A DNA stretch of 64,000 bases from an uncultured Dehalococcoidia bacterium (lineage in GTDB: Bacteria > Chloroflexota > Dehalococcoidia > Lucifugimonadales > JADFKI01): NCBI GenBank assembly GCA_958295865.1, contig CATQHF010000001.1, forward strand, positions 558,001 to 622,000, in the 5' to 3' direction. Shown piece after piece: positions 1-7,982 of the stretch. The notes below the pieces were generated by a model. The model was not told where the DNA came from and did no database searches. It saw nothing but the letters and a program-made list of their open reading frames with translations. The stretch's first letter is position 1. Each line of letters begins with the position of its first letter. The position numbers were made by a program, and so were the translations under genes.

Positions 1-79
1 ATATGTGCATATCCGTAGATACGATAGTAGTTCCCTCGCCCTAATCCGTTTATGTGGGAGAGGGGGGAGAAGAATAGCA

Positions 80-2611
80 ATGTTAAAGAATCACAACGCA
101 AACGGCTCAAAAGAACGGCGCTCACCCCAGCAGCTCCCAGAGGATGAGGTGAGGCAGGTGCTCGCGTTGCACGGCATCCCCGCCGACCGCATGAACGAGG
201 CGGTGGCTCAACTGAATGTTCTCGTAGATGCGCCGCCGAATGTCGCGGGCGTCGCCAACGGCTCGGCGAACGGGGACGCGGCGCGCAACGGCGCATCGGC
301 GGCGGGCGAGTCGCTGTCCGAGAACGCGCGCATCATATTGGCGAAGCGCTATCTGATGAAGGGCGACGACGGCGAGCCGCTCGAAGACAGCGACGGGCTG
401 TTCCACCGCGTCGCCGACGCCGTGGCGCGGGGCGAGAAATCGGAGGTGCGCCGACTATGGGCGGGGCGCTTCTACGACATGATGACATCGCTCAAGTTCC
501 TGCCGAACTCACCCACGCTGGTGAACGCCGGAACCGGCGGCAGGGGCTGTCTGTCTGCCTGCTTCGTCGTGTCGCCGGAGGACAACATGGACTCCATCAT
601 GGAGGTGGCAAGCGACGCCGCGATGATAGAGAAGTGGGGCGGCGGCATAGGCTTCGGCTTTTCGCGGCTGCGCCCAAGGAAAGACCGCATCGCCACCACT
701 CACGGCGAAGCGTGCGGCCCCATCGCCGTCATGAAGCTGTATTCGTCCGTCGGCGCGACGCTGACGCAGGGCGCGTTCCGGCTCGGCGCTCACATGGGGC
801 AGCTGCTCATCAGCCACCCGGACATACAGGACTTCATCCACTGCAAGGACGACGACGACACGCTCCGAAACTTCAACATCTCGGTGCAGATTACCGACGA
901 GTTCATGCGCGCCGTGGACAACGATGAAGAATGGCATCTGTACAACCCGCGCGACACGGGCAGCGGGCCAATCAACCAGATTGCGGGCGTCGTGCGAGCC
1001 AAGGAACTTTGGCGCGAGATATGCGAATCGGCATGGAAGACGGGCGACCCCGGCGTCGTGTTCATAGATAGAGTCTGGGACACGCAGCCCAACCCTCAGA
1101 TGGGCAGCATCCAGACGAGCAATCCATGTGGCGAAGAATTTTTGGAGAATTACGGCAACTGCTGCCTTGGTTCAATCAATCTCGACAAGCACATAAGCGC
1201 TTACGGCTTCGACTGGAACGCGCTGGGCAATACGGTGCGGACGGCGGTTCGCTTCCTCGACGATGTCATCGAGGTGAACCAATTCCCGCTGCCAAAGCTG
1301 CGCGAGGTGAATCTCGCCACGCGCCGCATCGGACTAGGCGTGATGGGCTGGGCGGACGCGCTCATACGGCTGGGCATTCCCTACGACTCGCCGCGCGCGC
1401 TGGAACTCACCGAAGAGGTGGGCAGGTTCATACACGATACCGCTTGGGATGAGTCGGCGCGCCTCGCCTCGGAGCGCGGCGCATTCCCCGAGTACGAGAA
1501 CTCGGCGCTCAAGAAGCGCGGGATGCCCCCTGTGCGTAACTCCAGCGTCGTCACCATCGCGCCCACCGGCACGATAAGCCGCATAGCCGACTGCTCATCG
1601 GGCATAGAGCCGCACTTCGCCAACGCCTGGTGGTCCAATGTACTCTGGAAAGACCACGAAGGCACGAGCGAGCGCCTGCTCGACGCCCCCAAGTCGGTAT
1701 GGGAAGCGCTGCGCCGTCGCTTGGGCGGTGAAGAGCAGGTGCGCGCGGTTCTGGGCAAGCTCGCCGACGCGCCCGAGGACGCCGAGCGCATCTTCACCGA
1801 CAACGGCATAGACCCCGCCCACTTCCGCACCTCCATGCTCATCAGCCCGGAGGCGCATGTCAGGATGCAGGCGGCTTGGCAAAAGTATGTAACCAACTCC
1901 GTGTCCAAGACCATCAATCTGCCCAACAGCGCCACGATTCAGGATGTCGAGGACGCCTACTATCTCGCATGGCAGACGAACTGCAAGGCTGTTACCGTCT
2001 ATCGCGACGGCTCAAAGTCCATGCAGGTGCTGGAGACGGGCAAGGACGCCGCCGCCGAGCCTGAAGCGGACGCAATCCTATTCCCGCGCCAGCGTCCGAC
2101 CGCCGTGCTCGGCGTAACCGAGCGCGTGAGCACGGGACACGGCAAGATGTATGTAACCCTAAACTTTGATGAGGACAACAAGCCCTTCGAGCTGTTCACG
2201 GCAATCGGCAAGGCGGGCGGCAGCGAGCCGGCGCACCTGGAAGGGCTGTCGCGCATGGTGTCGCTGTGCCTGCGCTCCGGCATAGACCCGAATGTAATCA
2301 TAGAGCAGCTGAGCGGCATCACATCCGAGCCTGTCTGGGACCAGGGCGTGCTCATACGCTCGGCAGAGGACGGTGTAGCGCATGTGCTCAAGCGCCACCT
2401 AAACGGCCCCAACAACCCCGGAACCGCCAACATGAACAGCGGCAGCGCCGCCCAGCTCGGGCTGTTCGCATCCCCCCAAATCGCCGAATCCGGCGCGGAG
2501 TACATCACCGGCGTCCCCCGCAGCGGCGGCTGCCCCAAGTGTCAAGGACGCGTCGTTCATCAAGAAGGCTGCATCCGCTGCCTAGAATGCGGCTATACCA
2601 AATGCGAATAA
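80..2611 (+). CDS. nrdJ: Adenosylcobalamin-dependent (class II) ribonucleoside-diphosphate reductase
   Basis: Reduces ribonucleotides to deoxyribonucleotides using a B12-generated radical, so it needs no oxygen. About 843 residues. Seen in order: NSPTLVNAGT near residue 140, CLSACFV near 157, the SNPCGEE loop near 347 and NCCLGSINL near 359 (active-site region), VVTIAPTGTIS near 490, a VYRDGSK segment near 640, and a C-terminal Cys-rich tail (CPKC, CIRCLECGYTKC) that in this family binds zinc and passes electrons. The ATG at 80 is chosen because a GGGGGGAGA Shine-Dalgarno sequence lies about 10 bases upstream; an in-frame ATG at 5 has none visible. A hairpin at 2630-2654 follows the stop. The upstream control region, including any cobalamin riboswitch, lies outside the window. 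Confidence 0.95.
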   Translation: MLKNHNANGSKERRSPQQLPEDEVRQVLALHGIPADRMNEAVAQLNVLVDAPPNVAGVANGSANGDAARNGASAAGESLSENARIILAKRYLMKGDDGEPLEDSDGLFHRVADAVARGEKSEVRRLWAGRFYDMMTSLKFLPNSPTLVNAGTGGRGCLSACFVVSPEDNMDSIMEVASDAAMIEKWGGGIGFGFSRLRPRKDRIATTHGEACGPIAVMKLYSSVGATLTQGAFRLGAHMGQLLISHPDIQDFIHCKDDDDTLRNFNISVQITDEFMRAVDNDEEWHLYNPRDTGSGPINQIAGVVRAKELWREICESAWKTGDPGVVFIDRVWDTQPNPQMGSIQTSNPCGEEFLENYGNCCLGSINLDKHISAYGFDWNALGNTVRTAVRFLDDVIEVNQFPLPKLREVNLATRRIGLGVMGWADALIRLGIPYDSPRALELTEEVGRFIHDTAWDESARLASERGAFPEYENSALKKRGMPPVRNSSVVTIAPTGTISRIADCSSGIEPHFANAWWSNVLWKDHEGTSERLLDAPKSVWEALRRRLGGEEQVRAVLGKLADAPEDAERIFTDNGIDPAHFRTSMLISPEAHVRMQAAWQKYVTNSVSKTINLPNSATIQDVEDAYYLAWQTNCKAVTVYRDGSKSMQVLETGKDAAAEPEADAILFPRQRPTAVLGVTERVSTGHGKMYVTLNFDEDNKPFELFTAIGKAGGSEPAHLEGLSRMVSLCLRSGIDPNVIIEQLSGITSEPVWDQGVLIRSAEDGVAHVLKRHLNGPNNPGTANMNSGSAAQLGLFASPQIAESGAEYITGVPRSGGCPKCQGRVVHQEGCIRCLECGYTKCE

Positions 2612-2629
2612 TCCGCTAACAAAGAAAGA

Positions 2630-2654
2630 AGGGACGGGCTTTGCGTCCGTCCCT
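2630..2654 (+). terminator. Hairpin after nrdJ
   Basis: AGGGACGG at 2630-2637 pairs with CCGTCCCT at 2647-2654 around a 9-base loop, 19 bases after the nrdJ stop. A pyrimidine-rich but not T-rich tail follows, so intrinsic termination is plausible rather than certain. Confidence 0.5.
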
Positions 2655-2719
2655 CTCCCTCCATGCCGCAATCCCTCAAAATCGCCCCTTGCCTTCCGCG
2701 CTCACTACTCGTCATCACT

Positions 2720-2762
2720 GCCCACCACCCCGTCATTCCTGCGAAAGCAGGAATCCAGCGCA
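2720..2762. repeat. Palindromic repeat, family A (CGTCATTCCTGC/GCAGGAATCC)
   Basis: One copy of the short inverted repeat with core ATTCCTGCGAAAGCAGGAAT that recurs throughout the gaps of this window. It lies between nrdJ and pdxA. Confidence 0.75.
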
Positions 2763-2813
2763 ATAAAGCGCAGAACCATCCAAAAGAAAACTCTATCGTC
2801 CCGATAACTCCAG

Positions 2814-2842
2814 CACACATCAGGATGTGATAGGATTATAAT
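2814..2842 (+). promoter_or_regulatory. Probable promoter of pdxA-proC-yggT
   Basis: A perfect TATAAT lies at 2837-2842. A weak CACACA is at the -35 position (2814-2819) with a 17-base spacer. The start codon of pdxA is about 50 bases downstream, preceded by GAGGT. Confidence 0.45.
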
Positions 2843-2891
2843 GAATTGGCAACAAGTCAGTTCCACCGATGTTAGTTGTTGAGGTATTGAT

Positions 2892-3896
2892 ATGAGCGAG
2901 AGGCCACTGCTTGCGATTACGATGGGCGATGCGGCAGGCATCGGAGCGGAAGTTACCGCCAAGGCGCTGCAAGACGAATGGGTCTATGAGAAGACGCGCC
3001 CGTTCGTCGTGGGCAGCGCCGCCGCGATGAACGCTGCCCTCGACCTGATAGGCGCGCCCGGCGCTGCAAGGGTCGCGCACTCCGTCGACGATGTGGCGGG
3101 CGAGCACGGCAATATAGATGTGCTCGACCTCGAGAACCTCGACTATGGCGCAATCGAGTACGGTAAGATGTCTGCCGTCGCGGGCAAGGCATCCGTCGAA
3201 TGGATACTCAGGGCGGGCGAGCTTGCCAGCAGCGGCGCGGTGCAGGCAATCGCCACCGCTCCCATCAACAAAGAGGCTTGCAAGCTGGCGGGCTACACCG
3301 ACATCGGACACATGGAGATATTCCAGAGTCAGACGGGCGCGGCGCAAGTCGCCACGATGCTCACGGCGAATACGCTGCGCGTCGTGCATCTGACCACCCA
3401 CCGCTCGCTGCGTATCGCCTGCGACTATGTGACCAAAGAGAACGTGCTGGCTAAGCTGCGTCTCACTGACGAATGCTTCAAGGCTTGGGGCTTTCCCACG
3501 CCGCGCATCGGCGTCGCCGCGCTGAACCCGCACTCCAGCGATGGCGGCTTGCTCGGCGACGAGGAGGCGACGCAGATTACGCCCGCCGTCGAGGCGGCGC
3601 GCGCCGAGGGCATCGACGCCACCGGCCCCGTGCCAGCCGACAGCGTCTTCCCGCAGGCGATCGACGGCAAGTACGACGCGGTGCTTGCCATGTACCACGA
3701 CCAGGGGCATATCCCCATCAAGGTACACGACTTCGCCAAGAGCATCAGCGTCAACCTCGGGCTGCCGTTCATACGCACCTCCGTCGACCACGGCACGGCG
3801 TTCGACATCGCGGGCAAGGGCATCGCCGACGCCGAGAGCATGCTGGAGTCTATCCGCGTCGCCGTATCCCTAGCGAGCGAGAGCAAACTGCCCTAA
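2892..3896 (+). CDS. pdxA: 4-hydroxythreonine-4-phosphate dehydrogenase family protein (PdxA)
   Basis: NAD-dependent, metal-binding dehydrogenase. PdxA oxidises 4-phosphohydroxy-L-threonine in the DXP-dependent pyridoxal phosphate pathway. 334 residues, the normal family length. Seen: N-terminal AITMGDAAGIGAE, ATAPINKEA near residue 117, THRSL near 170, LNPHSSDGG near 212, the metal-binding MYHDQGHIPIKV near 266 and DHGTAFDIAGKG near 295. A GAGGT Shine-Dalgarno sequence precedes the ATG. proC starts 41 bases downstream, so the two are probably co-transcribed. The PdxA2 subfamily acts on D-erythronate or D-threonate 4-phosphate instead; the sequence alone does not separate them, and no other pyridoxal pathway gene is nearby. 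Confidence 0.9.
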   Translation: MSERPLLAITMGDAAGIGAEVTAKALQDEWVYEKTRPFVVGSAAAMNAALDLIGAPGAARVAHSVDDVAGEHGNIDVLDLENLDYGAIEYGKMSAVAGKASVEWILRAGELASSGAVQAIATAPINKEACKLAGYTDIGHMEIFQSQTGAAQVATMLTANTLRVVHLTTHRSLRIACDYVTKENVLAKLRLTDECFKAWGFPTPRIGVAALNPHSSDGGLLGDEEATQITPAVEAARAEGIDATGPVPADSVFPQAIDGKYDAVLAMYHDQGHIPIKVHDFAKSISVNLGLPFIRTSVDHGTAFDIAGKGIADAESMLESIRVAVSLASESKLP

Positions 3897-3937
3897 CATA
3901 GAGCAAAGACTTACATGGATGGACAGGATAAAGTCAG

Positions 3938-4747
3938 ATGAAGTTAGCGTTTATTGGCGGCGGGGTGATGGCGGAGGCGATAATAGGCGGCGTGCTTGCG
4001 GCGAAACTGACACCGCCGCGGGACATCAGCGTAGGCGAACCCGTGGAGGCGCGCCGCGAACACCTGGCTTGGATGCACGGCGTAAGGGCGTTCTCCGACA
4101 ACTCCGACGCGATTAGCGAGGCTGACCTCGTATTCCTCGCGGTCAAGCCTCAGGCGCTTTCGGAGGTTCTCATCTCCGTGGGCAACGCGATGGACTCATC
4201 GCAGACGCTCGCGTCCATAGTCGCCGGCGCAACTATGGATACGCTGCTCGGCGGGCTGATGGGGCAAGGCGCGGTAATCCGCGTGATGCCGAACACCCCC
4301 GCGCAGATTGGCGCCGGAATGAGCGTCTGGACGGCGACCAATTCGGTATCGCAGGCGATGCGCGACGCTACCGGCGACATCCTGCGAACGCTCGGCGATG
4401 AGATTTATGTGCCCGACGAGAAGCTGATAGACATGTCAACCGCGCTCAGCGCGAGCGGGCCGGCCTATGTCTTTCTGTTCATCGAGGCGCTCATCGATGC
4501 CGGTGTATATCTGGGCATGGCGCGAGACATGGCGCGCCGTCTCGCGCTCCAAACCGTGCTGGGCAGCGCGCAGCTCGTGGAGCAGACGGGGCGGCATCCG
4601 GCCGAGCTGAAGGACATGGTAACATCGCCGGGCGGCACGACGATAGCGGCGCTGCATGCGATGGAGAGCGGCGGCTTTCGCGCTGCCGTTCTGGATAGCG
4701 TCATCGCCGCCTATGACAAGTCGCAGGCGCTAGGCAGGAAGCAATGA
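3938..4747 (+). CDS. proC: Pyrroline-5-carboxylate reductase
   Basis: Last step of proline biosynthesis: NAD(P)H-dependent reduction of pyrroline-5-carboxylate in the cytoplasm. 269 residues, normal length. The Rossmann motif FIGGGVMAEAI is at residues 4-14, VKPQAL near 69, and VMPNTPAQIGAG near 113. The signature C-terminal segment runs from LSASGPAYVFLFIEAL to SPGGTTIAALHAME. The stop overlaps the start of the YggT gene by four bases (ATGA), so the two are translationally coupled. proC with yggT and a DUF167 gene is a widespread bacterial neighbourhood. Confidence 0.95.
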   Translation: MKLAFIGGGVMAEAIIGGVLAAKLTPPRDISVGEPVEARREHLAWMHGVRAFSDNSDAISEADLVFLAVKPQALSEVLISVGNAMDSSQTLASIVAGATMDTLLGGLMGQGAVIRVMPNTPAQIGAGMSVWTATNSVSQAMRDATGDILRTLGDEIYVPDEKLIDMSTALSASGPAYVFLFIEALIDAGVYLGMARDMARRLALQTVLGSAQLVEQTGRHPAELKDMVTSPGGTTIAALHAMESGGFRAAVLDSVIAAYDKSQALGRKQ

Positions 4748-4998
4748 CCGAATATCTGAGAATCTTCATAAATCTACTCTTCTACGCGCTTTGGGCGGCG
4801 ATACTTGGGCGCGTCATCATTTCGTGGCTCAACCTGTCGCCCGACAACCCCTTCGTGGTCGTGCTCTACCAGATAACCGAGCCGATACTCGCGCCCATCC
4901 GCCGCGTACTGCCGCAGATGGGCATGCTCGACCTGTCCCCGATGATAGCCCTCATCATAATGATGGTCATCCAAAGAGTGCTGCTGCGCCTGCTCTGA
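4744..4998 (+). CDS. YggT family integral membrane protein
   Basis: 84 residues with two hydrophobic segments (about 5-28 and 60-82) on either side of the conserved ITEPILAPIRRVLPQMG segment of the YggT family. Members have been linked to cell division or septum placement and to osmotic tolerance; the biochemical role is unknown. It overlaps proC by ATGA and ends the pdxA-proC-yggT transcription unit. Confidence 0.9.
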   Translation: MTEYLRIFINLLFYALWAAILGRVIISWLNLSPDNPFVVVLYQITEPILAPIRRVLPQMGMLDLSPMIALIIMMVIQRVLLRLL

Positions 4999-5039
4999 CT
5001 TTCCTTTCGCTGTCTTGTGGGGTTCAGTGCTACTCGACT

Positions 5040-5222
5040 TCAGCCGCCAAACAGATTGCTCGCCCAAACGGACGCAATCGTAGCGCCGCCTATGCCGAGA
5101 ATCAGGTAGAACAGGCGGTCAACCGCATTCTTGACACCCTCTATCTGACCTTCCAGCCGCCCGAAGGCGCGCCAAACCTCCGCTGCGTCAATCCGCTCTC
5201 TCTGTTGCGTTTCAGTAGTCAT
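5040..5222 (-). CDS. Small coiled-coil protein with one C-terminal TM segment (MTTET-AAEVWRA family)
   Basis: 60 residues from the ATG at 5222, chosen because AGAGGTGAT lies directly upstream; a further 7 in-frame codons upstream lack a ribosome site. N-terminus MTTETQQRERIDAAEVWRAF, a short helix (GRLEGQIEGVKNAVDRLF), then a hydrophobic stretch at about 40-56 and the end ASNLFGG. It shares both ends with the proteins at 46321-46911 and 46948-47361 but has almost no rod between them, so it is the shortest member of a local paralogue family. Function unknown; the layout resembles small XhlA-like membrane proteins. Confidence 0.7.
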   Translation of the reverse strand: MTTETQQRERIDAAEVWRAFGRLEGQIEGVKNAVDRLFYLILGIGGATIASVWASNLFGG

Positions 5223-5544
5223 ATCACCTCTAGGGTCTTTCAATTGTCAGGGCATCGTTCTCACTGTCATTCCGAGCATCCACCCCTGTCATTCCGAGCG
5301 CCCTCCCCCTGTCATTCCGAGCGTAGCGAGGAACCTAAAGTTCCTGCCATCAACACGCCCGATATGGCAAGGATTTTAGACCCCTCACTCCGTTCGGGGT
5401 GACAATTGAAAGACCTTTGTTCAGATGGTCAAAACATTTCACCACCCGTTCGTGGTGAGCCTGTCAAACCACATGTCCCTCAACATGCTCAGGACGAACG
5501 AAATCGTTAACAAAACCCGACCGCCTGAACGAAAACGCTATCCG
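5223..5544. repeat. Repeat-filled gap between small TM gene and DUF167 gene
   Basis: No gene is supported here. The stretch holds three copies of CTGTCATTCCGAGC (about 5263-5325), a CCTCACTCCGTTCGG variant (about 5384-5404) and an inverted GTTCGTGGTGAGCCTGTC element (about 5449-5466) that recurs at about 17470 and 18858. Confidence 0.65.
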
Positions 5545-5799
5545 CTAAGCCTGAAGCCTTCCAATCGCGTCTGCTGCCGATATGCCGTCTATGCGGATGC
5601 GCTTGTCGCGCGACTTATGCCCGCGCACGATTAGCACGCCGCGCTTTGGGACGCGAAGACGCTTTGCCAACAGCGCCACGATCGCATCATTCGCCTTGCC
5701 GCCCTCCGGCGCTGCCGTAACTCGCACCGTGACCCGCTCGCCGTCAACCTCGATTGCGTTGCGGCTTGCGCGGGGCTGTACGCGAATGTCGAGTTCCAC
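5545..5799 (-). CDS. DUF167 (YggU-like) family protein
   Basis: 84 residues, the whole length of the DUF167 fold. Seen: the family core VRVTAAPEGGKANDAIVALL near residues 26-45 followed by the RGVLIVRGHKSRDK strand-turn. The start is GTG, with GAGGG a few bases upstream. Function unknown; the gene is commonly found near yggT/proC, as here, although on the opposite strand and convergent with them. Confidence 0.9.
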   Translation of the reverse strand: MELDIRVQPRASRNAIEVDGERVTVRVTAAPEGGKANDAIVALLAKRLRVPKRGVLIVRGHKSRDKRIRIDGISAADAIGRLQA

Positions 5800-5844
5800 C
5801 TTGCAAACCCTCGCTAGGTTCTGTTGACATTTTCATCTCGTCAT

Positions 5845-5970
5845 TCCTGTCCACTCATTCGTCATTCCTGCGAAAGCAGGAATCCAGAGTTTTGAGATAG
5901 CCTAAAATGTGCGAAAGCGCCCACATTCTGAGGTTCTGGCTTCCCGTTTTCACGGGAATGACGCAAATGT
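5845..5970. repeat. Family A palindromes, two arms
   Basis: CGTCATTCCTGCGAAAGCAGG plus AATCC at about 5860-5886 and a CCCGTTTTCACGGGAATGACG arm at about 5944-5965. Together they form one of the larger family A units, on the 5' side of the DUF167 gene. Confidence 0.7.
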
Positions 5971-6073
5971 CCACACAATCAAACATCACACCCTGACGCC
6001 TATTGCCACGCCCCGCGCATTTGACGAGTCGCCTGAATGAATGTTCGCATTTCTGAATATAGATGTCAAGCGT

Positions 6074-6832
6074 TTACGCATGCGCGAGCGCGCCGCCGTC
6101 TATGAAGATGGTCTGCCCGGTAACGAAATCGCAGGCGTCGGAGGCGAGATAGACGAGCAAGCCGCACAGGTCGTTGGGATGCCCCTTGCGGCGGGAGGGA
6201 AGGTAGCGCACAAGCAGTTCGCGCTGCGTCTCTTCGGTCGGCTCTTCGGTCGTAACCCAGCCCGCGCCGATGGCGTTGACGCGGATGCCGCGCCGCGACC
6301 ATTCCAGCGCGAGCGCCGATGTAATCTGGTGTACGGCGCCCTGGGCGGCGCAGGCGGCGACCGAGTTCCACAGCCCGCGCACCGCAAGCCCGGAGCCGAT
6401 GTTCACGATGCGCCCGCTCTCCTGCGCCAGCATCCGCCTGCCCGCCGCTTGGCTGCACAGATACATGGACTTGACATTGAAGTCCATCAGCGTCTGCCAC
6501 TCCGATTCCACGACATCCTCGAAGGGCTTGCCGAACTCCGCGCGGGCGTTGTTGACCAGTATGTCCACCTTGCCGAACTCATCTACTACGCGCTGCGTCA
6601 TTGCCTCCACATCATCGGCGTCCGTGATGTCGGTGGTGATGTTCAGGGCGCGGCGTCCCTGCCGCTCGACCGCGATGACGGCGTCCGCGGCGTCGGAGCG
6701 CACCGAGCCGGCGATAGCGACATCCGCGCCCGCCTCGGCGAGCGCGGCGGCGAGAAAGGGCGTCCAGCCTCGCCGGTCGGCGGTGATGATGGCGGTTTTG
6801 CCGTCCAAGTTCCACTCTTGCGGTATGGGCAT
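6074..6832 (-). CDS. SDR-family protein with degenerate catalytic site
   Basis: 252 residues with the short-chain dehydrogenase/reductase fold: DGKTAIIT at the N-terminus, DILVNNARAEF near 88, SGRIVNIGSG near 139, RVNAIGAGWV near 178 and TGQTIFIDGG near the C-terminus. Several hallmark residues are absent. The cofactor loop TGxxxGxG reads TADRRGWT, NNAG reads NNAR, and where the catalytic YxxxK should be the sequence is AACAAQ, so both Tyr and Lys are gone. The Ser of the triad seems to remain. It may bind a nucleotide or ligand without the classical redox reaction, or be an inactive paralogue. AAAGGAGAT precedes the ATG, so it looks expressed. Confidence 0.85.
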   Translation of the reverse strand: MPIPQEWNLDGKTAIITADRRGWTPFLAAALAEAGADVAIAGSVRSDAADAVIAVERQGRRALNITTDITDADDVEAMTQRVVDEFGKVDILVNNARAEFGKPFEDVVESEWQTLMDFNVKSMYLCSQAAGRRMLAQESGRIVNIGSGLAVRGLWNSVAACAAQGAVHQITSALALEWSRRGIRVNAIGAGWVTTEEPTEETQRELLVRYLPSRRKGHPNDLCGLLVYLASDACDFVTGQTIFIDGGALAHA

Positions 6833-6844
6833 TGCGAATCTCCT

Positions 6845-6900
6845 TTGAAAATGTGTCAGGTTTTCAGAACTTCAGGTTGTCAGGTCGTCAGGGCGCGCAG
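6845..6900. repeat. GGTTGTCAG-type short tandem repeat
   Basis: An irregular run of TCAGGTT/GTCAGG units directly 5' of the degenerate SDR gene. Similar runs precede the genes starting at 8786, 18364 and 42008, and one follows the gene at 7983. Confidence 0.5.
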
Positions 6901-7087
6901 CTGCGGCTGGGCGCTGCGTGGAGGTATTTCAGGAATGCGGTGAGCATATTCTTTCACATCTACTATCTGCGCGGTTATGCGAGCGCCCGTGTCGCGGTTG
7001 ATATACCCCAATTCGCTTGCGGACCCCATCGCAATTTGCAGGAGTTGCGCCATGCGTCATATTCAGTTGTGTGGAGCGTTACGCTAG

Positions 7088-7747
7088 TCAGTCGCCTATC
7101 GACTCACCAACCTGCCTTTCGCGTTCAGCGCGTTCGCGTTCCGTAACGACCGGGGTATATCTGTATCCGTGTATGAGCACATCAAGACTGCCCTGAACCC
7201 TGTCCACCTTGCCTTCCAAAATACGATGGCGTTCATCCTGACGGTCGAAGCGTTTGTTGGAGTGGTCTTCCTGGCGGTCGAAGCGTTCGTTGAAGCGCTC
7301 TTCCTGGCGGTCGAAGCGTCCGTTGAAGTGGTTTTCCTGACGGTCGAAGCGTTCGTTGAAGTGGTTTTCCTGGCGGTCGAAGCGTTCGTTGAAGTGGTCA
7401 TCCTGGCGGTCGAAGCGTTCGTCCATCCTGTCGAGCCGCTCGCTATGGGCTTTGAGCTCAGTCTGCACTCCAACGAGCGTGATTTTGACACCATTTAGAT
7501 CTTCCTTGATGTCTTTCACGTCAACCTTCAACTCCGACAGGTCTTCTCCATGTCCTTTAATATCAGTCTGCACTCCAACGAGAGCACTTTCGACATTATT
7601 CAGCCGTTCGCTGTTAGCGTTCACTTCCTTCTTCAACTCCGACAGGTCTTCCCGATGCCTTTTGTCAAGCCACCGTATCGCTATAATCACGGTGCCTATC
7701 ACGCCGAGGAAGCCGAATATCATTATTACAGCCGCTGTGTCAATCAT
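7088..7747 (-). CDS. Membrane-anchored coiled-coil protein with 11-residue repeats
   Basis: 219 residues. One N-terminal TM segment (about 4-23, AAVIMIFGFLGVIGTVIIAI) is followed by heptad-type helices (DLSELKKEVNANSERL, then a second DLSELKVDVKDIKEDL) and six tandem 11-residue units of the form RFDRQENHFNE. The helix continues to a hydrophilic C-terminus rich in Arg and Glu. The ATG at 7747 is preferred over the adjacent GTG at 7750 because of spacing to GGAGA. An elongated rod anchored in the cytoplasmic membrane is expected. No family name is recognised; it is not homologous at its ends to the MTTET-type proteins elsewhere in this window. Confidence 0.75.
   Translation of the reverse strand: MIDTAAVIMIFGFLGVIGTVIIAIRWLDKRHREDLSELKKEVNANSERLNNVESALVGVQTDIKGHGEDLSELKVDVKDIKEDLNGVKITLVGVQTELKAHSERLDRMDERFDRQDDHFNERFDRQENHFNERFDRQENHFNGRFDRQEERFNERFDRQEDHSNKRFDRQDERHRILEGKVDRVQGSLDVLIHGYRYTPVVTERERAERERQVGESIGD
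7220..7417 (-). repeat. Six tandem 33-bp coding repeats
   Basis: Six in-frame 33-bp units, each beginning with a CGC TTC GAC codon set (R-F-D), inside the coiled-coil gene. Units differ by a few bases. Because 33 is a multiple of three, gain or loss of a unit would change rod length without a frameshift. Confidence 0.85.
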
Positions 7748-7982
7748 CACATTCTCCGAGTTCGTGTTTCTACCGCAGCCTCGGCGATGTTGGACGGTAT
7801 GGACACAGACGAGCGTCGCGCCTGACTTGTAAGCCCGTACCGCTCACTTCGGGGAAAGTCCGTCGTAGCCCTGTGAACATCCATAGTCAAGTGATGGCTC
7901 TTCTCTCAAACCTTGAGATTTCTGAAGTCCTGCATCGCCAAAACCCCTATCCAATTCAAACCTCTGACATCCTGACACCCTT

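Noticed and set aside
2593..2962. Short minus-strand frames between nrdJ and pdxA
   Set aside because: They translate the family A palindrome (CFRRNDG-like residues), a sign of repeat sequence, not genes.
7169..7498. Hydrophobic 109-residue plus-strand frame (VEAFVEVVFLAVEAF repeats)
   Set aside because: It is the reverse complement of the 33-bp repeats of the coiled-coil gene; no start site signals.
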